Assembly: GCA_947624465.1 (NCBI GenBank)
Contig: CANQKJ010000103.1
Location: forward strand, 1-7,694
DNA: 7,694 bases
Direction: 5' to 3'
From: an uncultured Oscillospiraceae bacterium
GTDB taxonomy: Bacteria; Bacillota; Clostridia; Oscillospirales; Oscillospiraceae
In this document: positions 1 to 5,977 of the stretch, piece after piece
Layout of the letters: each line of letters opens with the position of its first letter
Position numbering within the stretch: the stretch's first letter is position 1
Notes under the pieces: generated by a model
Database searches by the model: none
The model's input: the letters and a program-made list of their open reading frames with translations, nothing else
Told to the model about the DNA's origin: nothing
Program-made: the position numbers and the translations under genes

Positions 1-451
1 GCCCCTCATCGTGGTCTGCGACGAGCTGTCCGACCCCCACAACCTGGGGGCGGTCATCCGCACCGCCGAGTGCGCCGGCGCCCACGGGGTCATCATCCCC
101 AAGCGGCGCTCCGCGGGCCTGACCGCCATCGTGGCCAAGACCTCCGCCGGGGCGGTGAGCCACCTGCCGGTGGCCCGGGTGGCCAACCTGACCGCCTGCC
201 TGAAGGAGCTGAAGGAGCGGGGCCTGTGGGTATTCGGCACCGCCGCCGACGGGTCCGTCTCTCTCTACGAGGCCGACCTGAAGGGTCCCGCCGCCGTCGT
301 CATCGGCAGCGAGGGGGACGGCATGAGCCGCCTGGTCCGGGAACAGTGTGATTTCCTGGTGTCCATCCCCATGAAGGGGAAGATCAATTCGCTGAACGCC
401 TCGGCCGCCGCCGCCATCGTGCTGTACGAGGCGGTGCGGCAGCGCGGCTGA
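1..451 (+). CDS. rlmB: 23S rRNA 2'-O-ribose methyltransferase, TrmH/SpoU family (RlmB-like), 3' part
   Basis: This is the C-terminal catalytic SPOUT domain of a TrmH-family RNA 2'-O-ribose methyltransferase; the gene starts before the window and is open from base 2. The three family motifs are all visible. Motif 1 is NLGAVIRTAE (bases 41-70), with the Asn and Arg that act in catalysis in this family. Motif 2 is IGSEGDGM (302-325). Motif 3 is SLNASAAAAIVLYE (389-430). Motifs 2 and 3 form the trefoil-knot SAM site. The SLN-type motif 3 and the close of the protein shortly after it fit RlmB, which methylates G2251 (E. coli numbering) of 23S rRNA in the peptidyl-transferase loop. Other TrmH-family targets cannot be excluded because the N-terminal substrate-binding domain is not in view. 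The next gene follows 20 bases downstream on the same strand, so the two are probably co-transcribed. Confidence 0.9.
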   Translation, partial: PLIVVCDELSDPHNLGAVIRTAECAGAHGVIIPKRRSAGLTAIVAKTSAGAVSHLPVARVANLTACLKELKERGLWVFGTAADGSVSLYEADLKGPAAVVIGSEGDGMSRLVREQCDFLVSIPMKGKINSLNASAAAAIVLYEAVRQRG

Positions 452-471
452 AGCGGGAAGGGAGGCGTCCC

Positions 472-2625
472 ATGACTGACGACAGAGACGGCCGCTCCGA
501 TTACTCGGTGGATGAGATATTGGCGGAGTACGGCTCCGGCAAATACAAGGACAAGCCCAAGGTGGTGGCGTTCCCCGAACAGGCCGCCGCCAGGTCCAAG
601 CCCAAAAAGGAGATCGATCTGCCCGGCCCGGACGGCCTGCCTCCCGCGGAGGAGACGGCCCCCGCGCCGGAGGAGGACGGCCTCCCCCGGCCGCCCGCCC
701 CCATCCCCACGCCCCCCAGAGCGGAGGAGCAGGAGCCCATGCCGGAGATCGTCCCCCAGGGCGTCCGGCGGACCATCGGCGCCCGGCTCTCCGCCCTCAT
801 GCGGAAGGCGGACCACTTCGCCGACCATATGTATGACGAGGCCGAACCCAGCGAGGAGGTCAAAAAGGCGGAGCGGTATATGCCCGGCGTGGACCGGGAG
901 GAGGAACCCGCCGGGGACGCCCCCCGCCGGGTGAAAAAGCGCGCCCCAAAACCGGAGGAGCTGCCGCCCGACGTGTCCCCCGCCGACCTGGCCGCCCGCT
1001 GGCGGAAGGGCCTGGTGAGCCAGGGGCGCCGGGTCCTCATCGGGGGCCTGCTGGCCGCCGTCATCCTGCTGATCTCCCTGGAGTTGCCCTTCCTCCGCTG
1101 GGCGGAATGGGCCTGGGCCGTCTCCGGCGGGGCGCTGCCCGCCCTCCAGCTCCGCTCCCTGATCCTGACCATCCTGCTGGCCGTGGAGGGGGCGCTGTGC
1201 TATGAGGTCCCCGCGAACGCCATCCGCAAGGCCCTGTCCCGGAAGCCCTGCCCGGAGATGCTGGCGGCTCTGGCCTGGCTGTTCACCCTTGTCGACGGGC
1301 TCACCGCCGGCCGGCTGGAGGACCGGGGGAACTGCCTCCCCTGCGCCGCCGTCACCGCCGTGGGGCTGGTGTGCGCCCTGTGGGGCGTCCACGCCCAGCA
1401 GGCGGCGGGCCGCGTCTCCGCCAAGGCGGCGGCCCAGGCCCGCACCCCCTACGTGGTCACTCTGGACGAAAACAAGTGGAACTCCAGACCCGCCTACGCC
1501 AAACGGTCCGACTTCCCCACCGGCTTCGGCAGCCAGCTCCAGGCGGACACCGGGCCGGACCGGGCCTACCGGATCGCCGCCCCCCTGCTGATGCTGGGGT
1601 CCCTGCTGTGCGCCCTGCTGGCCTCCTTCGGCCGGGGCGCGCCGGAGCGGTTCCCCTGGGCGGCCTCCTGCTGCTTCACCGCCGCCGCGGCCTGGTCCGC
1701 CCTGCTGGTGTACGGCCTGCCCTACCGCAGGCTGGCCGACCGCCTGGACAAGCTGGGGGCCGCCCTGGCCGGATGGCCGGGGGTCCTCCGCTGCGGCCCC
1801 GCCGGCATCATCATGACCGACGGCGACCTGTTCCCCACCGGCGCGGTGACCGTGAGCCAGGTGAACGTGTTCGGCGGGGCGGCCACCGAAAAGGTGGTGG
1901 CCTACACCGCTACCCTGCTCCGGGCCCTGGACTGCGGCCTCACCCGGCCCTTCCACGATCTGCTCCGGGCCCAGGGAGCCATCTACCGGGAGGTGTCCGG
2001 GGTGGTGCCCCATGAGGGCGGCGTGTCCGGCATCATCCGCAACCAGGAGGTGCTGGTGGGCACCGCCGACTTCATGCGGATGATGGACGTGGAGCTGAAG
2101 CCGGGCCACAGCGTCCGGAGCGCCGTCTACTGCGCCATCGACGGACAGCTCGCCGGGCTGTTCCCCCTGCGGTACACCCTCAACCCGGCGGTGAGCCCCA
2201 GCCTGTCCGCCCTCATCCGGGAGGACGTGTCCCCGGTGCTGGCCACCCGGGACCCGGTGATCGTCCCCGCCATGCTGGAGCAGAAGTTCAAGCTGCCGGT
2301 GGACAAGCTGGAGTTCCCGGCGGTGGAGCGGCGGATGGAGCTGTCCGACAAAGACCAGGACCACGACTCCACCGCCGTGGCGGTGCTGGCCCGGGAGGGC
2401 GTCTCCGCCTACTGCGACGCGGTGCTGGGGGGCCGTCGGCTGCGGCTGGCCGCCCGGTGGGGCCTCCTCTTCGCGCTGGCCGGGGCCGTGGCTGGGCTGG
2501 TGGTCACCTTCTATCTGACCGCCATCGGCGCCTTCGCCTCTCTGACCACGGTGAATTTCCTCATCTTCATGGCCGCCTGGCTGGTGCCCGAGCTGGTCAT
2601 CGCCAACTGGGCGGACCGGTTTTAA
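472..2625 (+). CDS. Polytopic membrane protein resembling a catalytically degenerate P1B-type ATPase
   Basis: I know no named family for this 717-residue protein. Residues 1-180 are a charged, proline-rich cytosolic tail that opens with a short motif, YSVDEILAEY (11-20). Hydrophobic segments lie near residues 188-208, 222-243, 263-280, 289-306, 368-386, 396-415, 664-683 and 691-712. The loops between the fourth and fifth (about 60 residues) and the sixth and seventh (about 250) sit where P1B ATPases carry the A domain and the P/N domains. By eye, AGIIMTDGDLFPTGAVTVSQV (444-464) aligns with the phosphorylation segment, but DKTGTLT reads TDGDLFP, so the phosphorylated Asp is replaced by T449. 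EVLVGTADF (526-534) and AIDGQLAGLF (555-564) match N/P-domain landmarks. TGD is TRD (592-594), HP is RP (492-493), and no TGE, CPC/SPC or GDGxND is present. ATP-driven transport is therefore unlikely; a regulatory or structural role is a guess. The ATG has a good ribosome site (AAGGGAGG, 458-465). The gene follows rlmB closely and ends at a terminator. Confidence 0.85.
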   Translation: MTDDRDGRSDYSVDEILAEYGSGKYKDKPKVVAFPEQAAARSKPKKEIDLPGPDGLPPAEETAPAPEEDGLPRPPAPIPTPPRAEEQEPMPEIVPQGVRRTIGARLSALMRKADHFADHMYDEAEPSEEVKKAERYMPGVDREEEPAGDAPRRVKKRAPKPEELPPDVSPADLAARWRKGLVSQGRRVLIGGLLAAVILLISLELPFLRWAEWAWAVSGGALPALQLRSLILTILLAVEGALCYEVPANAIRKALSRKPCPEMLAALAWLFTLVDGLTAGRLEDRGNCLPCAAVTAVGLVCALWGVHAQQAAGRVSAKAAAQARTPYVVTLDENKWNSRPAYAKRSDFPTGFGSQLQADTGPDRAYRIAAPLLMLGSLLCALLASFGRGAPERFPWAASCCFTAAAAWSALLVYGLPYRRLADRLDKLGAALAGWPGVLRCGPAGIIMTDGDLFPTGAVTVSQVNVFGGAATEKVVAYTATLLRALDCGLTRPFHDLLRAQGAIYREVSGVVPHEGGVSGIIRNQEVLVGTADFMRMMDVELKPGHSVRSAVYCAIDGQLAGLFPLRYTLNPAVSPSLSALIREDVSPVLATRDPVIVPAMLEQKFKLPVDKLEFPAVERRMELSDKDQDHDSTAVAVLAREGVSAYCDAVLGGRRLRLAARWGLLFALAGAVAGLVVTFYLTAIGAFASLTTVNFLIFMAAWLVPELVIANWADRF

Positions 2626-2633
2626 GGCATAGC

Positions 2634-2670
2634 AAAAGCGCTCCCTCGACGTGCGAGGGAGCGCTTTTTT
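2634..2670. terminator. Rho-independent terminator, bidirectional
   Basis: A perfect 11-base-pair stem, GCGCTCCCTCG (2638-2648) with its complement (2654-2664), encloses the 5-base loop ACGTG. The stem is flanked by AAAA on the left and six T on the right, so it works as an intrinsic terminator on both strands. It lies between two converging genes: 8 bases after the stop of the pseudo-ATPase gene, and just past the stop codon of the ABC ATPase gene on the minus strand. It therefore ends both operons. Confidence 0.93.
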
Positions 2671-2673
2671 GGT

Positions 2674-3255
2674 TCACAGCAGGCGCAGAGGCGGGCCGTC
2701 CAGCCGGAAGAGGTCGTCGCACCGCTCCAGCACAGCCCCCTGGTGGGAGGTCAAAATCACCGGCGTCCCCAGCTGGCGCAGGCCCTCCAGCATCCGCCCG
2801 GCCCGCTCCTCGTCCACCCCGGCGAAGGGCTCGTCCAGCAGCAGGAGGTCTCCCCCCAGGGCGGCGCACCGGGCCAGGGCCAGCCGCCGGGCCATGCCGC
2901 CGGACAGGGCGGCGGGGTAAGCGTCCCCCTCCCCCTCCAGCTCCGCGAAGGCCAGCCAGGCGGGGACCTCTCCCCGGCGCTCCCGGGGCAGCACGTCGGC
3001 GATGTGCTGTGCCGCCGTCCGCCAGGGTAGCAGCCGGTCCTCCTGGAACAGGAAAGCGGTCCGTCCGGGGTCCACGCCGGACACGGTCCCGCCCTCCGGG
3101 GCGGCCAGCCCCGCCAGCACCCGCAAAAGGGTGGTCTTGCCGCAGCCGGAGGGCCCGGACAACGCGGTGATCCCCCCATCCGGCAGGTCCAGGGAGAACC
3201 GGTCCAGCACCGCCTTGTCCCCGTAGCGCAGGGTGAGATTGCGGATCTCGATCAT
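2674..3255 (-). CDS. ABC transporter ATP-binding protein (nitrate/sulfonate/taurine-type importer)
   Basis: This is the cytosolic ATPase subunit that powers the neighbouring permease. All nucleotide-binding motifs are intact in its 193 residues: Walker [10 protein letters not shown] (34-42), Q-loop FQEDRLLPW with Q71, signature LSGGM (117-121), Walker B LLLLDE (137-142), D-loop region FAGVD (144-148) and the switch histidine H171 in TSHQG. The RLLPW after the Q-loop is typical of the SsuB/TauB/NrtD group. At 193 residues it is shorter than the usual 240-260, mostly by lacking a C-terminal extension, and nothing suggests truncation. The start MIEIRNL is chosen because its ATG overlaps the permease stop in ATGA (3252-3255) and is preceded by a purine-rich GGGGGGAG. 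The same frame stays open far upstream, but that stretch is the permease gene read in another frame. It is the last gene of the operon. Confidence 0.93.
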   Translation of the reverse strand: MIEIRNLTLRYGDKAVLDRFSLDLPDGGITALSGPSGCGKTTLLRVLAGLAAPEGGTVSGVDPGRTAFLFQEDRLLPWRTAAQHIADVLPRERRGEVPAWLAFAELEGEGDAYPAALSGGMARRLALARCAALGGDLLLLDEPFAGVDEERAGRMLEGLRQLGTPVILTSHQGAVLERCDDLFRLDGPPLRLL

Positions 3256-4001
3256 GTCCGCTCCCCCCTCTCCAGCAGCAGCCGCAGCAACCGCTCCAGC
3301 GCCAGGGACAGGGCGATGATCACCAGCGTCCAGGCGAACAGGTCCGGGGTCTCCAGGGCCAGCCGGGCCGCCTGGAGCCTGGAGCCGACGGCCAGCGCGG
3401 GCGGGCAGATGACCTCCGCCGCCACCCCGGACTTCCAGGCCAGGCCGAAGGCGGTGAGCAGCCCGGAGGTGAAATGCCCCCGCAGGGAGGGCAGGTAGAC
3501 CAGCCGCAGGGTCTTGAGCCGGGAGAACCGGTACGCCCCCGCCAGCTCCAGTAACTGCGGATCCACGGCGGCGAGGCCGGCGGTCATGTTCCCCCAGATC
3601 ACCGGCAGGACCATCAGCCCCGCGATGACGGCGGGGATGGCCGCCCGCGCCACCCACAGGTACACCAGCAGGATGAAGGACACCACCGGGGTGGCCCGGA
3701 CCACCTTCACCGCCGGGGACAGCAGGGCCGACGCCCACCGGCTGAAATGGGTCAGAAAGGCCAGCAGGACCCCCGCCGCCGTCCCCCAGGCAAGGCCCAG
3801 AAAGACCCGGGCCAGGGTCATCAGGGCGGACAGCCAGAAATCCCCCGTCACCGCCAGGGCACAGAGGGCCCTGGCCACCGCCAGCGGGCCGGGGAGCAGC
3901 AGCTCCCGCCCCACCAGAGAGGCCGCAAGCTGCCATACCCCCAGCCAAAAGACCGGGGGTATGGCGATCCTCATGCAGTTTTTCAGGCGCTCAGCCCACA
4001 T
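3252..4001 (-). CDS. ABC transporter permease (BPD_transp_1, SsuC/TauC/NrtB-like)
   Basis: This is the inner-membrane channel subunit of the importer, 249 residues, normal for the family. Hydrophobic segments fall near residues 11-30, 61-84, 101-118, 122-138, 178-198 and 219-240, the usual six. The cytosolic coupling loop [20 protein letters not shown] (152-171) corresponds to the EAA motif that docks on the ATPase. The conserved Gly of EAAxxxG is Arg (R158) here, while the closing LP is kept. The ATG start lies inside the end of the substrate-binding protein gene (11-base overlap), so translation is probably coupled. No strong ribosome site precedes it, and M10 (codon 3972-3974) is an alternative start. 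The stop overlaps the ATPase start by 4 bases. The substrate cannot be read from the sequence. Confidence 0.93.
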   Translation of the reverse strand: MWAERLKNCMRIAIPPVFWLGVWQLAASLVGRELLLPGPLAVARALCALAVTGDFWLSALMTLARVFLGLAWGTAAGVLLAFLTHFSRWASALLSPAVKVVRATPVVSFILLVYLWVARAAIPAVIAGLMVLPVIWGNMTAGLAAVDPQLLELAGAYRFSRLKTLRLVYLPSLRGHFTSGLLTAFGLAWKSGVAAEVICPPALAVGSRLQAARLALETPDLFAWTLVIIALSLALERLLRLLLERGERT

Positions 4002-5094
4002 AGTAGATGGCGTCGTCGGGGATGAAGCCGCCGATGGAGGCGGGGTCCAGCTCCCACAGCACCCGGAAGTAGTCGGAGACGGCGGGCTGCATATCCGCCC
4101 CGGCGATGAAGGTCAGATGGCACTGGGGGATGGCCGCCCTGGCGATGCCGGCGGAGGGGGTGATGCCCAGGTCGGCCACCATCTGGGCGGCCTCGTCCAC
4201 ATTGCCGGTCACGTAGCCGATGGAGGCCTCATAGTCCTTCAGGAAGGCGGCCACCGCGTCGGGATAGGTCTCCAGGAACTCGGTGCGGGCCACTACGGCG
4301 GTCATCACAAGCTGGCCGGCGGCCTCGATCTTCTTCCACGCCTCGGTCACGTCGATGGCGTCCCGCACGGAGCCCTCGCTCTTGGCGATGGCGGCGGTGG
4401 CGGCGGGCACGGGCAGCATGGCGCACTCGATCTCGCCGGAGAGCAGTTTTGCCTGGATCTCGCTGGCCTCGCCGAAGACGATCTCCACGTCCTCGCCGGG
4501 AATCAGGCCGTTCTCCTCCAGCAGATGGCGGAGGATATACTCCGGGTTGGCCCCCTGGCCGGCGGACCAGATGGTCCTGCCCTCCAGGTCGGCCACGGAG
4601 TTGATGGCGGTATTGCCGCCGCTCTCCAGGATGTGCAGCACGCCCAGGGTGCCCAGGGCGATGATCTTCACCCCGCCGTCGGTCTTGTTGTAGAGGTTCA
4701 CCGCCATGTTGGAGGCCATGGTGGCGATGTCATAGATGGGTTCGGGGCCGGTGAGGCCGGCCACCAGGGCGGAGTTGTCCGCCTCGATGACGGATTCGTA
4801 GCTCTGGGCGTTCTCCTCCGGGACGGACAGCAGCCTGGCCGCGCCGATGCCGGTGGGGCCGGACAGCACGGCCAGCCGGGGGATGGTATGCTCCACATGG
4901 ACGTCCTCGCTGGGCGCGGCGGAGGGCCCCTCCGAGGGGACCTCGGACGGGGCCGCGGAGGGGGCTTCGGACGGAGCCTCGCCGGGGGCCGTGGAGGGGG
5001 TCTCGCTGGCCTCGGCGGAGGGCCTGCCGCAGGCGGCCAGGGCAAATACCATGACCAGGGCCAGCAGCAGGGCGGTGAGTTTCCTGACGTTCAT
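3991..5094 (-). CDS. ABC transporter substrate-binding lipoprotein (NMT1/SsuA/TauA-like)
   Basis: This is the extracellular, membrane-anchored receptor of the importer, 367 residues. It starts with a basic n-region (MNVRK), a hydrophobic core and the lipobox LAAC, so C22 should be lipidated. A low-complexity linker (about 24-64, built on repeated PSE/APS units) spans the wall. The ligand-binding part follows: PRLAVLSGPTGIGAARLL (72-89), TIWSAGQGANPEYILRHLL, which is the characteristic segment after VADLEG, and later AMLPVPAAT, where NMT1-type proteins have the second-lobe strand. It ends in [15 protein letters not shown]. The overall pattern fits periplasmic-binding fold type II proteins of the nitrate/sulfonate/taurine/thiamine-precursor group, but no feature identifies the ligand. 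AAAGGAA (plus-strand 5103-5109) is the ribosome site, 8 bases from the ATG. The gene begins 28 bases after the regulator's stop and overlaps the permease start by 11 bases. Confidence 0.93.
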   Translation of the reverse strand: MNVRKLTALLLALVMVFALAACGRPSAEASETPSTAPGEAPSEAPSAAPSEVPSEGPSAAPSEDVHVEHTIPRLAVLSGPTGIGAARLLSVPEENAQSYESVIEADNSALVAGLTGPEPIYDIATMASNMAVNLYNKTDGGVKIIALGTLGVLHILESGGNTAINSVADLEGRTIWSAGQGANPEYILRHLLEENGLIPGEDVEIVFGEASEIQAKLLSGEIECAMLPVPAATAAIAKSEGSVRDAIDVTEAWKKIEAAGQLVMTAVVARTEFLETYPDAVAAFLKDYEASIGYVTGNVDEAAQMVADLGITPSAGIARAAIPQCHLTFIAGADMQPAVSDYFRVLWELDPASIGGFIPDDAIYYVG

Positions 5095-5122
5095 AGCGAT
5101 CGTTCCTTTCCTGTTCGATGAT

Positions 5123-5779
5123 TCAGCGGCGGGAGGGGCGGCCGCTGAGGGCGGCCTTCAGCTTCTCCCGGTCGGTCACGCGGATGGTCTTGCTCTCCCG
5201 GGCGATGGCCCCCGCCCGCTCCAGCTCCTCAAAGGAGCGGTATAGGGTGGCCCGGCCCACGCCGATGCGCCGGCAGAGCTGGGCGGCGGACAGGGTGAGG
5301 GTCCCGTCCTCCCCGCAGGTGTTGAGGAGGTATTGGGCCAGCCTGCCCTCCGCGGAGACGGCGGACAGCGCCCCCAGCCGCCCGGTGAGGAACCGGATGC
5401 GGCCGGACAGATAGGTCACGTACCGCTCGGCGAAGCCGCCGTCCTCCCGGATGAGCCGCCGGACGCCCTCTTGGGGGATGAGCAGGATGCGGCAGTCGGT
5501 CTGGGCGGTGAGGGTGGTGGGGTAGTCCGCCCCGCCGGAGAACAGCGCCGCCGCCCCGAACAGGTCGCCGGCCTCCAGGGTGGACATGGCCAGGGTCCCC
5601 TTGTCCACCCGGACCCTGCCCTCCAGCAGCACCCCCAGGCACCGGCGGAACCGCCCCTGGGTGTAGATGGTCTCCCCTCTCCGGGGGGACAGCTCCCCGG
5701 CCCCGGCAAGCGCCGACCCCAGCAGCGTCCCGTCCACCCCCGCGAACAGAGGGTGGTCCACAGTCCCCACCGGCTCCAC
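5123..5779 (-). CDS. Crp/Fnr-family transcriptional regulator
   Basis: This is a DNA-binding regulator of about 218 residues, normal for the family. An N-terminal cyclic-nucleotide-binding-like beta barrel (about 8-118) is followed by a long dimerisation helix (about 119-142) and a C-terminal helix-turn-helix (about 160-190, LSAAQLCRRIGVGRATLYRS). In the phosphate-binding cassette the usual FGEMAL with a downstream R-S/T reads FGAAALFSGGADYPTT (74-89), so the Glu and Arg that hold cAMP in Crp are missing. The four cysteines (47, 96, 155, 169) are scattered and form no N-terminal FNR-type iron-sulfur cluster. Its effector is unknown. I chose the GTG at 5777-5779 because GGAGGG lies 6-7 bases before it; the in-frame ATG two codons earlier (5783-5785, giving 220 residues) practically touches the same site. 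It heads the transporter operon, and a perfect palindrome lies just upstream, so autoregulation is likely. Confidence 0.92.
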   Translation of the reverse strand: MEPVGTVDHPLFAGVDGTLLGSALAGAGELSPRRGETIYTQGRFRRCLGVLLEGRVRVDKGTLAMSTLEAGDLFGAAALFSGGADYPTTLTAQTDCRILLIPQEGVRRLIREDGGFAERYVTYLSGRIRFLTGRLGALSAVSAEGRLAQYLLNTCGEDGTLTLSAAQLCRRIGVGRATLYRSFEELERAGAIARESKTIRVTDREKLKAALSGRPSRR

Positions 5780-5785
5780 AGGCAT

Positions 5786-5791
5786 CCCTCC
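5786..5791 (-). promoter_or_regulatory. Ribosome binding site that favours a GTG start for the Crp/Fnr gene
   Basis: The minus strand reads GGAGGG here and is followed at once by ATGCCTGTG. Only 0-1 base separates it from the ATG, too little for normal initiation, whereas the GTG two codons on is at an ideal distance. The site directly abuts the palindromic operator, so in the mRNA a hairpin would end at the Shine-Dalgarno sequence. Confidence 0.7.
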
Positions 5792-5817
5792 AAAACTGTA
5801 TCATTTGATACAGTTTT
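5792..5817. promoter_or_regulatory. Perfect palindromic operator at the regulator/ABC operon start
   Basis: The two arms AAAACTGTATCA (5792-5803) and TGATACAGTTTT (5806-5817) are exact inverted complements around a TT centre: 12+2+12 bases with no mismatch. It lies immediately downstream of the -10 box (5818-5823) of the minus-strand promoter and covers the expected transcription start. A dimeric regulator bound here would block RNA polymerase. The symmetrical core GTA-N8-TAC has the length and symmetry of Crp/Fnr-family sites, and it happens to match the GTA-N8-TAC pattern of the cyanobacterial family member NtcA. The adjacent Crp/Fnr gene is the obvious candidate binder; that assignment is inferred. 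Confidence 0.85.
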
Positions 5818-5845
5818 ATTATAGCGTCTGTCTCACACCTGTCAA
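5818..5845 (-). promoter_or_regulatory. Sigma-A type promoter of the regulator/ABC operon
   Basis: On the minus strand, a consensus -35 TTGACA (plus 5840-5845) and a consensus -10 TATAAT (plus 5818-5823) are separated by 16 bases. Both hexamers match the housekeeping consensus exactly in an otherwise very GC-rich sequence. The predicted start falls near plus 5811, inside the palindrome, giving a short leader of about 30 bases. Such a strong promoter with an abutting operator suggests repression as the main control. Confidence 0.85.
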
Positions 5846-5881
5846 GATGGAAGTGTGCCCAAAAATATTTACACTTTGTAC

Positions 5882-5910
5882 TTGTTTTTTCCCGTCCGGC
5901 CCTGTATACT
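5882..5910 (+). promoter_or_regulatory. Probable sigma-A promoter of the LCP gene
   Basis: TTGTTT (5882-5887) and TATACT (5905-5910) are separated by 17 bases in an AT-richer patch and face the LCP gene, leaving a leader of roughly 60 bases. The -35 is only moderately close to consensus. A TTGACA at 5924-5929 also reads forward, but no acceptable -10 follows it at the right distance. Confidence 0.5.
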
Positions 5911-5924
5911 GTGGTGGTCACAGT
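5908..5924. promoter_or_regulatory. Inverted repeat overlapping the LCP promoter -10 box (possible operator)
   Basis: ACTGTG (5908-5913) and CACAGT (5919-5924) are exact inverted complements around a 5-base centre, GTGGT. The left arm overlaps the last bases of the proposed -10 TATACT. The outer ACTGT/ACAGT bases are shared with the larger palindrome at 5792-5817, though the half-site spacing differs. It may be a regulator site or chance. Confidence 0.35.
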
Positions 5925-5977
5925 TGACATAATCCGGGTGAACGATTTCCGCCCGGATCGGGAGAGAGGAACCATCC

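Noticed and set aside
265..2364. A 699-codon open frame on the minus strand, opposite rlmB and the pseudo-ATPase gene
   Set aside because: Its translation is a low-complexity run of Gly, His, Gln and Pro with no recognisable motif. Long antisense frames are expected where third codon positions are almost all G or C, and the plus-strand genes there have motifs and ribosome sites.
2674..3948. A 424-residue version of the ABC ATPase with a long N-terminal extension
   Set aside because: The extension is the permease gene read out of frame. The real start is the ATG overlapping the permease stop codon, preceded by a ribosome site.
4903..5025. Repeated GGAG/CCTC-rich DNA as a possible tandem repeat element
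   Set aside because: It encodes the Pro/Ser/Glu linker of the lipoprotein and its irregular units are explained by that coding role.
3514..5121. A 535-codon open frame on the plus strand across the permease and binding-protein genes
   Set aside because: It is an antisense shadow: it covers two well-supported minus-strand genes, and its product is rich in Gly, His and Asp without domains.
5834..5857. CACAC and GTGTG (5834-5857) as a classical Crp site
   Set aside because: The half-sites are in the wrong orientation and 14 bases apart, unlike TGTGA-N6-TCACA, and they fall across the -35 region by chance.
5924..5929. TTGACA as the -35 box of the LCP gene
   Set aside because: No sequence resembling TATAAT is found 16-18 bases downstream; the region there is GC-rich. 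The TTGTTT/TATACT pair fits better.
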